Positions 41,159 through 50,110 of a stretch of 64,000 nucleotides of DNA are shown here, piece after piece. Positions within the stretch are counted from its first letter, which is position 1. Each line of letters begins with the position of its first letter. Origin of the DNA: an uncultured Muribaculaceae bacterium (lineage in GTDB: Bacteria; Bacteroidota; Bacteroidia; Bacteroidales; Muribaculaceae). Location: assembly GCA_902494515.1 (NCBI GenBank), contig CABUTS010000001.1:1-64000 (forward strand), read 5' to 3'. A program made the position numbers and the translations under genes. Below the pieces are notes generated by a model, which was given only the letters and a program-made list of their open reading frames with translations, was not told the origin of the DNA and ran no database searches.

Positions 41159-43360
41159 TGCGGGGGCTGCGGGGGAGGGGGCTGCTACGGAGGGGCCGCC
41201 GGTGGCGATGGGGTTCAGGGGTGCAACCGGGGTTTCCTTGGCGGGGAGCTTGGCTGCTTCCTTGGCGGCTTCGGAGTCGGGTTTCAGCCAGCGGTCGAGC
41301 CAGCGGAAGAATACGCGCTGCCACATGATGGCGTTCTGGGGTTTGAGAATCCAGTGGTTTTCGTCGGGGAAGATGAGCATTTCGGCGGGAACACCGCGCA
41401 GACGGGCTGCGTTGAAGGCCATTTCGCCCTGCGAGGAGAGGATGCGGAAGTCATATTCGCCGTGGGTTACCAGAATCGGGGTGTCCCATTTGTCGACAAA
41501 GCGGTGGGGCGAGTTGGCGAAGGTGCGCTGGGCAACAGCGTTGCTCTTGTCCCAGAACGGGCCGCCGAGGTCCCAGTTGGCGAACCACATTTCCTCGGTT
41601 TCGAGATACTGGGCTTCGGTGTTGAAGATGCCTGCGTGGGCAATAAAGGCGGCGAAGCGGCCTTCGTGGATGCCGGCGAGCATGTAAACCGAGAAACCGC
41701 CGTAGCTTGCGCCGACAGCACCGATGTGCTCGCCGTCGACATAGGGTTTCTCCTTCATGAAGTCAACAGCAGCGAGATAGTCGCGGAAGTTCTGGCCGGG
41801 ATAGTCGCAGGAAATCTGGGCGTTCCATTCGGTGCCGAAGCCGGGGAGACCGCGGCGGTTGGGAGCGATGACGATGTAACCCTCGGAAGCCATAAGCATG
41901 AGGTTCCAGCGGTAGCTCCAGAACTGGCTGACAGCCTGCTGGGGACCACCCTGGCAGTAGAGGATGGCGGGATACTTCTTGTTGGCGTCGAAGTGAGGCG
42001 GATAGATCACCCAGGTGGTCATCAGTTTGCCGTCGGTGGTGGGGACCATCACCTTCTCCATCTTGGGAGCTTCGATCTGGCTGAGAATCTCCTTGTTTAC
42101 CTCGGTGATGGCGGTGGCCTTGCCGTCGGTTACGGAGAATACCTCGTTGGGGTAGAGGAAGGAGTGGCGGACGGTGATGAGGGTCTTGCCGTCGACGGGA
42201 GCGAGGGCGGCGTAGTCGCAGATGTCGCTCTTGGAGGTTACCATCTCAACCTTCTTAGAGGCGACATCAACCGAGAAAATCGGGGTAACACCCTGATATG
42301 CAGCGATGAAGTAGATTTTCTTGCTGTCGGGGAACCATGCGATCTGGTCGGCGGTGTAGTCCCAGTTCTCGGTCAGGTCGGTCTTTTCGCCCGACTTGAG
42401 GTCCATTATGAAGATGCGGTTCTTGTCGGATTCGTAGCCGTCGTGTTCCATCGAGAGCCATGCGATCTTGGATCCGTCGGGGGAGTAGGCGGGGTTGGTG
42501 TCGTAGCCCATCATCCCTTCGGTGAGGTTGCGGGTTTCGCCGGACTCGAGGTTGTAGCAGTAAAGGTCGGAGTTGGTGGAGACGGCGTAGGCCATGCCCT
42601 CCTTCTTGCGGGAAACATATACGAGTTCCTTGGAGTCAGGCGACCAGGCAAAGCTCTCGATTCCGCCGAAAGGCTTCATCGGGGACTCGAAGCGTTCCCC
42701 CTCCATGATATCCTTGACGTTTGTCAGGCGGTAGTTGTCGAAGTCAGCGACAAAGGGGTGGGGAATATCGGTGACCCATTCGTCCCAGTGTTTGTACATG
42801 AGGTCGTCGATGAGGCGGCCGGTGGCCTTGGTCAGGTCGGGGTAGACATCCTGGGCGGTGCGGGCATATTTGACTGTGGAAACAACCACAACTTTCTTCC
42901 CGTCGGGTGAGACCTTGAAACCGGCGACGCCGTTTTCGAGGCGGCTGACAACATGGCGGTTGGTGCCGTCGGCGTTCATCACCCACATCTGGGGCTTGCC
43001 GTCGTGGGCGGCGACGAAAGCAATCTTGGCGCCGTTGTCAATCCAGACAGCGTCGTTCTCGGACTGGGCGGTCTTGGTGAGGCGCTTGATGTCAGAGCCG
43101 TCGAGGTTCATGGAGTAGAGCTCGTTGTTGCTCTTGTTCTGCTCGACGCTCTCATAGCTGATGCCGAAGAGCACACGCTTGCCGTCGGGTGAGACCTGAG
43201 GGTTTGACACACGCCCGAGCGACTCGAGGGCGTCGATGTCGAAGACGCCGGTCTGCGATTGGAAGTCGGGTTTGTCGATCAGCTGGTCCTGAGGGCCGCA
43301 ACCCGCTGAGAGGGCGAGGATTGCTGTGGCGGCAGCCGCGGGAATAAGTGATTTGTTCAT
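41150..43360 (-). CDS. S9 family prolyl oligopeptidase-like lipoprotein peptidase
   Basis: An exported serine peptidase of the S9 (DPP/prolyl oligopeptidase) family, 736 residues. It has a signal with lipobox LALSAGC (Cys about residue 21), so it is probably anchored in an envelope membrane. The N-terminal two thirds form a beta-propeller with WD40-like PD40 repeats (VSPDGKRVLFG, WSPDSKELVYVS, YSPDGSKIAWLS). The C-terminal alpha/beta-hydrolase carries the nucleophile in GASYGGF near 550, Asp in HGEYDF near 631 and His in DENHW near 665. A Pro/Ala-rich tail of about 25 residues ends the protein. The start chosen gives the lipoprotein signal. Confidence 0.92.
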   Translation of the reverse strand: MNKSLIPAAAATAILALSAGCGPQDQLIDKPDFQSQTGVFDIDALESLGRVSNPQVSPDGKRVLFGISYESVEQNKSNNELYSMNLDGSDIKRLTKTAQSENDAVWIDNGAKIAFVAAHDGKPQMWVMNADGTNRHVVSRLENGVAGFKVSPDGKKVVVVSTVKYARTAQDVYPDLTKATGRLIDDLMYKHWDEWVTDIPHPFVADFDNYRLTNVKDIMEGERFESPMKPFGGIESFAWSPDSKELVYVSRKKEGMAYAVSTNSDLYCYNLESGETRNLTEGMMGYDTNPAYSPDGSKIAWLSMEHDGYESDKNRIFIMDLKSGEKTDLTENWDYTADQIAWFPDSKKIYFIAAYQGVTPIFSVDVASKKVEMVTSKSDICDYAALAPVDGKTLITVRHSFLYPNEVFSVTDGKATAITEVNKEILSQIEAPKMEKVMVPTTDGKLMTTWVIYPPHFDANKKYPAILYCQGGPQQAVSQFWSYRWNLMLMASEGYIVIAPNRRGLPGFGTEWNAQISCDYPGQNFRDYLAAVDFMKEKPYVDGEHIGAVGASYGGFSVYMLAGIHEGRFAAFIAHAGIFNTEAQYLETEEMWFANWDLGGPFWDKSNAVAQRTFANSPHRFVDKWDTPILVTHGEYDFRILSSQGEMAFNAARLRGVPAEMLIFPDENHWILKPQNAIMWQRVFFRWLDRWLKPDSEAAKEAAKLPAKETPVAPLNPIATGGPSVAAPSPAAPAAE

Positions 43361-43393
43361 GACTATATTAATAAGGTGTAGCATTATTTTTTG

Positions 43394-43401
43394 CAAAGGT
43401 A
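43394..43401 (-). promoter_or_regulatory. Promoter -7 box of the S9 peptidase
   Basis: TACCTTTG on the minus strand, 34 bases before the ATG, divergent from valS; no clear -33 box. Confidence 0.5.
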
Positions 43402-43424
43402 ACAAATATTCGGCAAAAAAATCG

Positions 43425-43432
43425 TAAATTTG
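43425..43432 (+). promoter_or_regulatory. Promoter -7 box of valS
   Basis: TAAATTTG ends only 17 bases before the valS ATG, predicting a leader of about 10-13 bases. Confidence 0.5.
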
Positions 43433-43449
43433 CAGCCAAATTGTATCCT

Positions 43450-46179
43450 ATGAAAGAATTACCCTCGAAATACAACCCCTCGGAGGTTGAAGATAAATGG
43501 TATGGCTACTGGATGGAGCACAAACTGTTTGCTTCGAAGCCTGACGCTCGTGAACCCTACACCATAGTGATTCCGCCGCCAAACGTCACCGGCGTGCTTC
43601 ACATGGGCCATATGCTCAACGAAACAATCCAGGATATCCTGATCCGCCGCGCGCGTATGCTCGGTAAGAACGCATGCTGGGTTCCCGGCACGGACCATGC
43701 TTCCATCGCCACCGAAACCAAGGTTATCGCCAAGTTAGCTGCCGAGGGTATCAAAAAAACAGACCTCACCCGCGAGCAGTTTCTGGAACATGCCTGGGAC
43801 TGGACCCACCATCATGGCGGCATCATCCTGCAGCAGCTCCGCAAGCTCGGCTGCTCCTGTGACTGGGACCGCACTGCCTTCACCATGGACCCGCTCCGCT
43901 CGGAGTCGGTAACCAAGGTGTTCTGCGACCTTTACGACAAGGGGCTGATTTACCGCGGCTTACGCATGGTGAACTGGGACCCCGTGAACCGCACCGCCAT
44001 CTCCGACGACGAGGTTTACTTCGTTCAGGAACAGTCGAAACTCTACTATCTGCGCTACTATCTTGCTCCCGGCGAGACCTCCGACGCTGTGACAGAGGAG
44101 GGTGGCAACCAGGTTCATGTGGATGAAAACGGTCGCAAATATGCCGTTGTGGCCACAACCCGTCCGGAGACAATCATGGGCGACACCGCCATGTGTATCA
44201 ACCCCAAGGACCCCAAGAACCGCTGGCTCAGCGGGAAGAAAGTGGTTGTGCCTCTGGTCGGCCGCGAGATTCCCGTCATCGAGGACCGCTACGTCGAAAT
44301 CGACTTCGGTACCGGCTGCCTGAAGGTCACCCCGGCCCACGATAAGAACGACTATATGCTCGGCAAGACCCACAATCTCCCCTCGATTGACATCTTCAAC
44401 GAGGACGGCACCCTTTCGGAGGAGGCCGGAATGTATGTCGGCAAAGACCGTTTCGAGGTCCGCGACGAGATTGCCCGGGACCTCGAGAAAGCCGGACTGA
44501 TGGAGAAGGTCGAGGACTACGAGAACAACGTAGGTTTCTCGGAGCGCACCAAGGTGCCCATCGAGCCGCGTCTGTCGCTGCAGTGGTTCGTGAACATGAA
44601 GCACTTCGCCGAGATCTCGCTGAAGCCCGTGATGGACGACATCATCCGCTTCGTGCCTGAGAAATACAAGAATACCTACCGCGTATGGCTTGAGAACATT
44701 CAGGACTGGTGCATCAGCCGTCAGCTCTGGTGGGGCCACCGCATCCCGGCATACTACTACCGCGACCCGAAGAACCCCGAAAAGGAGAGCTTCGTGGTTG
44801 CCGAGACCATCGAAAAGGCTCTGGAGAAGGTTCACAAGGAGACCGGCTGCGGGGATATCTGTGCTTCGGACCTCCGTCAGGACGAAGGCGCTCTCGACAC
44901 ATGGTTCTCCTCCTGGCTCTGGCCCATCACCCTGTTCGACGGCATCAACAACCCCGGAAATGAGGAGATCAGCTACTACTATCCGACCGCCACGCTGGTG
45001 ACCGGTCCGGACATCATCTTCTTCTGGGTAGCCCGCATGATCATGGCCGGCTACGAATATATCGGCAAGGAACCGTTCAAGAACGTTTACTTCACCGGTA
45101 TCGTCCGCGATGCCCTCGGGCGCAAGATGAGCAAGTCGCTCGGCAATTCGCCTGACCCTCTGAAACTTATCGCCGACTTCGGCGCCGACGGCGTACGTCT
45201 CGGCCTGATGCTGTCGGCTCCCGCCGGCAACGATATCCTCTTCGACGAGAAACTCTGCGAGACCGGCCGAAACTTCTCCAACAAACTGTGGAACGTGTTC
45301 CGACTGATCAGTCAGTGGTCGCCTTCGGCCTCGGATGCCTCGGCTGAGGTTGAGGCTCCGTCGGCTGCCGCGGCCGCCGCCACCGCGTGGTTCGGCTCGA
45401 AACTGTCGCTGGCCATCGCCGAACTCAACGACCTGATGGAGAAGTTCCGCATTTCGGAGGCTGCCAACCTGCTTTACCGTCTGATCCGCGATGATTTCTC
45501 GTCGTCGTATCTCGAGATGGTCAAGCCGGCTTACGGCAAGCGCATCGCCCCGGAGGTTTACGCAACAACCGTAGGGTTCTTCGACTCGCTGCTGCGCCTG
45601 CTCCACCCGTTCATGCCCTTCATCACCGAGGAAATCTGGCAGAACCTCGAGGAGCGCCGTCCGGGCGAATCGCTGATGGTACAGCTTCAGCCGCAGGCCG
45701 GCGAGGTTGACCATAACCTGCTGAAAGAAACTGACTTCGCCCTCGGAGTAGTAACTGCAGTGCGCGGTGTCCGTGCCTCGAAGAACCTGCCGCAGCGCGA
45801 TGCCCTCCAGCTGCTTGTCAACGGCCGCAACGCCGGACTGAGCAAGGGTGTGGCCGAACTTGTAGTCAAGCTCGCCAACCTCTCGGAAATCGTTGAGAAC
45901 GCCGCGAAACCCGAAGGTCCCTCAGCTTCGTTCATCGTCGACACCACCGAGTTCATCATCCCGCTGGCAAGCAACATCGACGTCGAGGCCGAACGCGCCA
46001 AGATTGAGAAGGAAATTGCCTATCACGCAGACTTCCTGAAGAAAATCGAGGCAAAACTCGCCAACGAGCGCTTCGTGTCGAAAGCTCCCGCCGCCGTCAT
46101 CGAGGCTGAGCGCCGCAAACAGGCCGACACAACCTCGCGTCTCGAAGCTCTCCGCGCATCGCTTGCAGCGCTGGGTTAA
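43450..46179 (+). CDS. valS: Valyl-tRNA synthetase
   Basis: Charges tRNA-Val with valine. The 909-residue product has the class I signatures PPNVTGVLHMGH near 42-53 (HIGH motif) and GRKMSKSLGN near 557-566 (KMSKS), an editing domain between them (TTRPETIMGDTA near 236-247) and a C-terminal coiled-coil arm (about 840-905). The ATG at 43450 is used; the TTG three codons earlier would add only MYP. The promoter box is so close that the leader is very short. Confidence 0.97.
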   Translation: MKELPSKYNPSEVEDKWYGYWMEHKLFASKPDAREPYTIVIPPPNVTGVLHMGHMLNETIQDILIRRARMLGKNACWVPGTDHASIATETKVIAKLAAEGIKKTDLTREQFLEHAWDWTHHHGGIILQQLRKLGCSCDWDRTAFTMDPLRSESVTKVFCDLYDKGLIYRGLRMVNWDPVNRTAISDDEVYFVQEQSKLYYLRYYLAPGETSDAVTEEGGNQVHVDENGRKYAVVATTRPETIMGDTAMCINPKDPKNRWLSGKKVVVPLVGREIPVIEDRYVEIDFGTGCLKVTPAHDKNDYMLGKTHNLPSIDIFNEDGTLSEEAGMYVGKDRFEVRDEIARDLEKAGLMEKVEDYENNVGFSERTKVPIEPRLSLQWFVNMKHFAEISLKPVMDDIIRFVPEKYKNTYRVWLENIQDWCISRQLWWGHRIPAYYYRDPKNPEKESFVVAETIEKALEKVHKETGCGDICASDLRQDEGALDTWFSSWLWPITLFDGINNPGNEEISYYYPTATLVTGPDIIFFWVARMIMAGYEYIGKEPFKNVYFTGIVRDALGRKMSKSLGNSPDPLKLIADFGADGVRLGLMLSAPAGNDILFDEKLCETGRNFSNKLWNVFRLISQWSPSASDASAEVEAPSAAAAAATAWFGSKLSLAIAELNDLMEKFRISEAANLLYRLIRDDFSSSYLEMVKPAYGKRIAPEVYATTVGFFDSLLRLLHPFMPFITEEIWQNLEERRPGESLMVQLQPQAGEVDHNLLKETDFALGVVTAVRGVRASKNLPQRDALQLLVNGRNAGLSKGVAELVVKLANLSEIVENAAKPEGPSASFIVDTTEFIIPLASNIDVEAERAKIEKEIAYHADFLKKIEAKLANERFVSKAPAAVIEAERRKQADTTSRLEALRASLAALG

Positions 46180-46204
46180 ATTGCTTTATACAACCTGATT
46201 TTTG

Positions 46205-46768
46205 ATGCTGAAATTCATCGGAAATATCATACAGCTGATCTTCTCACCCCAGCGGGGGTGGGAAGATCTTGAAGCTGACGACCGCTATGCCCTCGGCAAC
46301 CGCGATGTCAGGCGGTTGTATGTGGGCTGTTTTCTCCCCTTTATCCTGCTCTGCTCGCTGACATCCTTTGTCAGAATGTTCTATGGGCTGGATTTTCTCG
46401 GGGCGCTACAGCAGTCGATCATAGAGTTCTTCGCGCTGTTCCTGTCGTATCATGTGGCCGTGTACCTATTCTCCCTGACGATGAAAAGGATTCTGGGCCC
46501 TGACCGCGAGCCGGATCAGCGACGTTATGCAACAATGATAATCTATTGCATTTCAGCTGTTTCGCTTATTTTCCTGCTCGGAAATGTGATTAAAGTGACT
46601 CTGGCATTAATCCAGCTGTTGCCGTTTTACGTTATATTTATAATCTGGAAAGCGGCGCCCTACGTCGGAGTTCCGCAGCGGTCGATCGGGCTGTATATGC
46701 TGATGGCTTCCGCCTCGATTCTCGGCTCGGTCTACGGGTTGAGTTTTCTGTTTCACGTACTGGTATAA
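46205..46768 (+). CDS. Yip1-like integral membrane protein
   Basis: A 187-residue membrane protein with about five hydrophobic spans (around 40-60, 70-95, 115-135, 140-155 and 165-187). The start, LKFIGNIIQLIFSPQRGWEDL, is the pattern seen at the front of YIP1-family proteins in bacteria (membrane-surface helix, then SP..GW). Function unknown. It follows valS by 25 bases and precedes smpB by 36 bases, so it may be co-transcribed with them. No catalytic motif seen. Confidence 0.75.
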   Translation: MLKFIGNIIQLIFSPQRGWEDLEADDRYALGNRDVRRLYVGCFLPFILLCSLTSFVRMFYGLDFLGALQQSIIEFFALFLSYHVAVYLFSLTMKRILGPDREPDQRRYATMIIYCISAVSLIFLLGNVIKVTLALIQLLPFYVIFIIWKAAPYVGVPQRSIGLYMLMASASILGSVYGLSFLFHVLV

Positions 46769-46804
46769 TCCGGGTTAACGTTAACCTATGCTCTTGCTGA
46801 CTAA

Positions 46805-47260
46805 ATGAAATTCAAGGAAGTAAATATAAAGAACCGTCGCGCCACGTTTGACTATGCCATCGGCGACACCTTCACTGCGGGTCTCGTGCTTACCGGCACC
46901 GAGATTAAATCCATCCGTATGGGCAAGGCTTCGCTGGCTGATACTTTCTGCTATGTCGACAACGGCGAGGTGTGGGTGAAAAACATGTATATCGCCGAAT
47001 ATTTCTACGGCACATACAACAACCATACCGAGCGCCGCGACCGCAAACTGCTCCTTAACCGTAAGGAAATCAAGCAGCTGGAAAAGGACAGCAAGGAGTC
47101 TGGCTTCACCATCGTGCCCCTGCGACTGTTTATCGGCGCCCGCGGCTACGCCAAGCTCGTAATCGGTATCGGCAAGGGTAAAAAGGAATACGACAAGCGT
47201 CAGACCATCCGCGAGCGCGAGGACTCCCGCAACATAGCCCGCTACTTCCAGAAGCGGTAA
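46805..47260 (+). CDS. smpB: SsrA-binding protein SmpB
   Basis: Binds tmRNA and brings it to stalled ribosomes for trans-translation. The 151-residue product shows the OB-fold core (NIKNRRATFDYAIGDTFTAG, LTGTEIKSIRMGKASL near 36-51) and the basic C-terminal tail (GKGKKEYDKRQTIREREDSR) that enters the mRNA channel. The next gene starts 11 bases after its stop. The tmRNA gene itself is not in this window. Confidence 0.96.
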   Translation: MKFKEVNIKNRRATFDYAIGDTFTAGLVLTGTEIKSIRMGKASLADTFCYVDNGEVWVKNMYIAEYFYGTYNNHTERRDRKLLLNRKEIKQLEKDSKESGFTIVPLRLFIGARGYAKLVIGIGKGKKEYDKRQTIREREDSRNIARYFQKR

Positions 47261-47271
47261 AACATTCGGTT

Positions 47272-48729
47272 ATGGATAATGATGTGAATTCGGATAATGA
47301 TGTGAATTCGGCCGATAGAGTGGCTGAAAATGAGCTGTTTAACGCAGAATATTTTGATTTTCTGAAGGCGCACGCAAAGGAGGACCCCTCGAAGCTGTGC
47401 CTTAAGTTTCATAAGGATGAACGGCCCTGGATTCCGTTGGCTATCAATAATATAGCGGCGCTTAAGAAGCCTAAGAAATTCATTGCTGCCGACGGCGGGG
47501 ACTATACGCCGCGGGTGATACCCCTCGAAGTTTCGGCGCAGCAGTCGACTTCGGCGAATGTAGCTCTGTTTCATGCTTCGGTTGCCGCGCAATTGCTTGA
47601 AAAAGAGGCTGCTGGGGATGGCAAAAAAGAGGCTACTGGGGATGGCATAAAAGAGGCTACTGGGGCTGGAGGAAAGGAGTTCCTCGTCCTCGACATGACC
47701 TTCGGGCTCGGCCTTGACGCCAGAATGCTGGCGGAATTGCGCGATATGAAACTTTCGGTGTGTGGGTTCGAGCTTCAGCCGGAACTGATAGCTGCCGCAA
47801 AGGTGAATTTCGCTGACAACCGGAATGTTGAAGTTTTCTGCGGCGATTCGGTGCGGTTTCTTGAAACGTACGACGGCGAGCCGTTCGACCTGATTTTCAT
47901 TGACCCGGCCCGACGTGGCAAAGAGGGGGAGAGGCTCTACAATCTTCACGACTGCCAGCCCGACATTACGGAATTAATGCCTGAGTTTCAGCGGAAAACG
48001 CACTTTGTGATGGCGAAACTTTCGCCGATGCTCGATGTAACTCAGACACTCCGCGACCTTCCGGCTGTCTCTGCGCTTCATGTGGTTGAAGAGGACGGCG
48101 AGTGCAAGGAACTGCTCGCTGTCATCGACTTTGCGGAAACCCCGGCTGAACCTGAAATTATTATCGACCGTTTCGCTCAGGGCAACTGGAGCAGCTTCGG
48201 TTTCAGAAGGCCGGAGGAAGCGGAGCTTCAGCAATCAGCCGGTAATCAGGGGATTACAGATACGCTTCCTGCTCCCGGAATGACCCTGATTGAGCCTTCG
48301 CCCGCCACAATGAAGGCTGCTCCGTTCAACATTCTTTCCCGCGATTTCGGCATCAGGCGGCTGCACCCCAACACTCAGCTTTATCTCAGCGAAAAGCCGC
48401 TTTCGACGTCTGTAAATGATTCGGAATCAGATGATTCGGAATCAGCGATATGTGAGCAACCAACCTCTTGCGAATCGGCTGATTGCCATCAGTTTACGCC
48501 CGGGAAGGAGTATGAAATCCTGAAGGTATGGCCGTTTTCATCCTCCAATCTGAAAAACATCGGCAAGGAGGTGCCGAAAGCCGACATCACCTTGCGAAAC
48601 TTCTTCGGCTTTACGCCTGAAACACTCCGCAAACGCCTGAAAATCAAGCCTGGAGGGCCGCTTAAATTGTTTGCGACAACCGTGGCCACCCCCTCCGGCC
48701 CCGAGCGCATCTTGATTTTAGTCAGGTAA
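47272..48729 (+). CDS. Class I SAM-dependent methyltransferase (THUMP-like) with in-frame repeats
   Basis: A 485-residue SAM-dependent methyltransferase, probably acting on RNA. Core motifs: VLDMTFGLGLDARML near 139-153 (SAM loop), GFELQPELIAAAK near 166-178 and FDLIFIDPARRG near 205-216. The C-terminal part resembles the THUMP-like extension of Bacteroidetes homologues. Three in-frame tandem duplications interrupt poorly conserved stretches: an exact 18-base repeat at the start (DNDVNS twice), a 24-base unit three times near residue 110 (EATGDGIK-type) and a 15-base unit twice (DSESD, DSESA) near residue 383. The core motifs are unaffected. Exact target unknown. Confidence 0.82.
   Translation: MDNDVNSDNDVNSADRVAENELFNAEYFDFLKAHAKEDPSKLCLKFHKDERPWIPLAINNIAALKKPKKFIAADGGDYTPRVIPLEVSAQQSTSANVALFHASVAAQLLEKEAAGDGKKEATGDGIKEATGAGGKEFLVLDMTFGLGLDARMLAELRDMKLSVCGFELQPELIAAAKVNFADNRNVEVFCGDSVRFLETYDGEPFDLIFIDPARRGKEGERLYNLHDCQPDITELMPEFQRKTHFVMAKLSPMLDVTQTLRDLPAVSALHVVEEDGECKELLAVIDFAETPAEPEIIIDRFAQGNWSSFGFRRPEEAELQQSAGNQGITDTLPAPGMTLIEPSPATMKAAPFNILSRDFGIRRLHPNTQLYLSEKPLSTSVNDSESDDSESAICEQPTSCESADCHQFTPGKEYEILKVWPFSSSNLKNIGKEVPKADITLRNFFGFTPETLRKRLKIKPGGPLKLFATTVATPSGPERILILVR
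47274..47309 (+). repeat. 18-bp exact in-frame tandem repeat
   Basis: GGATAATGATGTGAATTC occurs twice without a gap, at 47274-47291 and 47292-47309, at the very start of the methyltransferase gene. Confidence 0.95.
47601..47672 (+). repeat. 24-bp in-frame tandem repeat, three units
   Basis: Units at 47601, 47625 and 47649 begin AAAAGAGGCT(G/A)CTGGGG and encode KEAAGDGK, KEATGDGI and KEATGAGG. Confidence 0.92.
48418..48447 (+). repeat. 15-bp in-frame tandem repeat
   Basis: GATTCGGAATCAGAT then GATTCGGAATCAGCG, encoding DSESD and DSESA. Confidence 0.9.
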
Positions 48730-48797
48730 TTTTCAAAATAATCTTTTCGTAGGGATGTGCTCGTAGGAACGTGCTCGTCCGTACGTTCAAGTGAATA

Positions 48798-50024
48798 TCA
48801 GTGGGAATAGCGGTTGAGGGAGGAGAGGGCGAGGGCGTAGTCGCGGCTGGCGGTGAGGTAATCCTGATGAGCCACGAGGAAATAGTTGGTTTCCTGGATG
48901 TAATCGAGCAGCGAGATCTCCCCGCCGTCGAGGGCGAGTTTCAGCAGTCGCTGATTGTCGGTGGTTTCGATAACCGGTCCGAGAAGGTCGAGCTGATGTT
49001 TCAGGGCTATGGCCTTGTGATAATCGACACCCAGAGCCGAAATACGGTCGCGTTGCTTAGTGTCGTTTTCGTTGTATTTTGCCAATGTGGAGTATGCGGC
49101 GGCCTGAACACCTGACTTGCGGGAATAGACCGGAAGGGTCAGACCTGCCGAGAATCCGTTGAAGTGGTTGCCATCCTCGTATGCATGAACGTAACCTAAT
49201 GAAAGCGAGGGAATCCGCTCCTTGCTGGCAATTTTTTCGCGCAGCCTGCTGACATTCAGGTCTATGCTGTCCGCGCGGCAGGCGGCGCTGTTAGTGAGGG
49301 CTGTCAGGTAATTGGCGTAGGGGAGGAGCTGCCGGACCGGATACTCGGAAATCGCGTCGAAATCTGCGGCCTTGATCTCGTCGCCTGAAGTTGCAACAGC
49401 CTCAGCGATAAGGGCATAAAGTTCACCTTCGGCCGCATCGCAGGCCGAAAGCACGCGGGCGTATTCGATTTTCAGTTTGTTGACATCGAGAATCGAAACC
49501 TCACCCTTGTCGTATGCCATCTGATATTTCTCGGAAAGTTCCTTTACATTTCCGGCGATTTCCCGGAGCAACTTTAACTGTTTTCTGGCAGCGATTATCT
49601 GAATTACAAGCTGCTCGGCCTCGTATGATTCCGATGCAACGGCCTCTTCGTAGCGAAGTTTCTGAAGGTCGAAGAGGGCGGAGACCGTCTGACGGTTGGC
49701 GCGGACTTTCCAGATATTCGGCAGCTCCTGACTGACACCTATCGACCAGCGGTTCAATTCCCCTGAACTTTGAGGGAAGAGGTACTCGAACTCAACTTCC
49801 GGGTCGGACGGCACAGATTCTGCCTTCAGCGAAAACGCCTCGGCATCGTAGACCTCGGTGTAACCTTGCATCGAAGCGGCGGCCATCCGCGCGGTCACGT
49901 CGTCGAAAGCTGAGGTTTGCGCCGTGGCTGACTGGGCGGTAAAGGTCAGCCACAGCGCTGCTGCAATTGCTTTGAATGAATTTCTGCTGAAAGCTTCGCG
50001 AATCTTATAATATGTTGAATACAT
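48798..50024 (-). CDS. TolC-like outer-membrane channel of metal efflux system
   Basis: The outer-membrane channel subunit of an RND efflux pump, 408 residues, with an N-terminal signal (about 15-36, ending AQTS). Two long helical regions of the outer-membrane efflux protein fold are seen: about 105-200 (LQKLRYEEAVASESYEAEQL) and 265-400 (SALGVDYHKAIALKHQLDLL). It is shorter than E. coli TolC or CusC (about 460-495 residues), but such lengths occur in Bacteroidetes homologues. It is the last gene of the adaptor-pump-channel operon, 71 bases after the pump. Confidence 0.87.
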   Translation of the reverse strand: MYSTYYKIREAFSRNSFKAIAAALWLTFTAQSATAQTSAFDDVTARMAAASMQGYTEVYDAEAFSLKAESVPSDPEVEFEYLFPQSSGELNRWSIGVSQELPNIWKVRANRQTVSALFDLQKLRYEEAVASESYEAEQLVIQIIAARKQLKLLREIAGNVKELSEKYQMAYDKGEVSILDVNKLKIEYARVLSACDAAEGELYALIAEAVATSGDEIKAADFDAISEYPVRQLLPYANYLTALTNSAACRADSIDLNVSRLREKIASKERIPSLSLGYVHAYEDGNHFNGFSAGLTLPVYSRKSGVQAAAYSTLAKYNENDTKQRDRISALGVDYHKAIALKHQLDLLGPVIETTDNQRLLKLALDGGEISLLDYIQETNYFLVAHQDYLTASRDYALALSSLNRYSH

Positions 50025-50054
50025 GAAGTTTATAAGTTGATTTTGAAGTATGTA

Positions 50055-50110
50055 TCGAAGGGTTATTTCCCCTTTTTGAAGTTCGCTTCGAAGGGTTATT
50101 CCCCTTTTTT
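50055..50110 (-). repeat. 33-bp-period direct repeat covering the RND pump stop
   Basis: TCGAAGGGTTATTTCCCC (50055) and TCGAAGGGTTATTCCCC (50088) with similar flanks (TTTTTGAAGT on the left). The second copy contains the stop codon (50096-50098). Confidence 0.85.

Noticed and set aside
43960..45714. 584-codon open frame on the minus strand
   Set aside because: Fully antisense to valS, whose catalytic motifs are intact; no recognisable domain in the mirrored frame.
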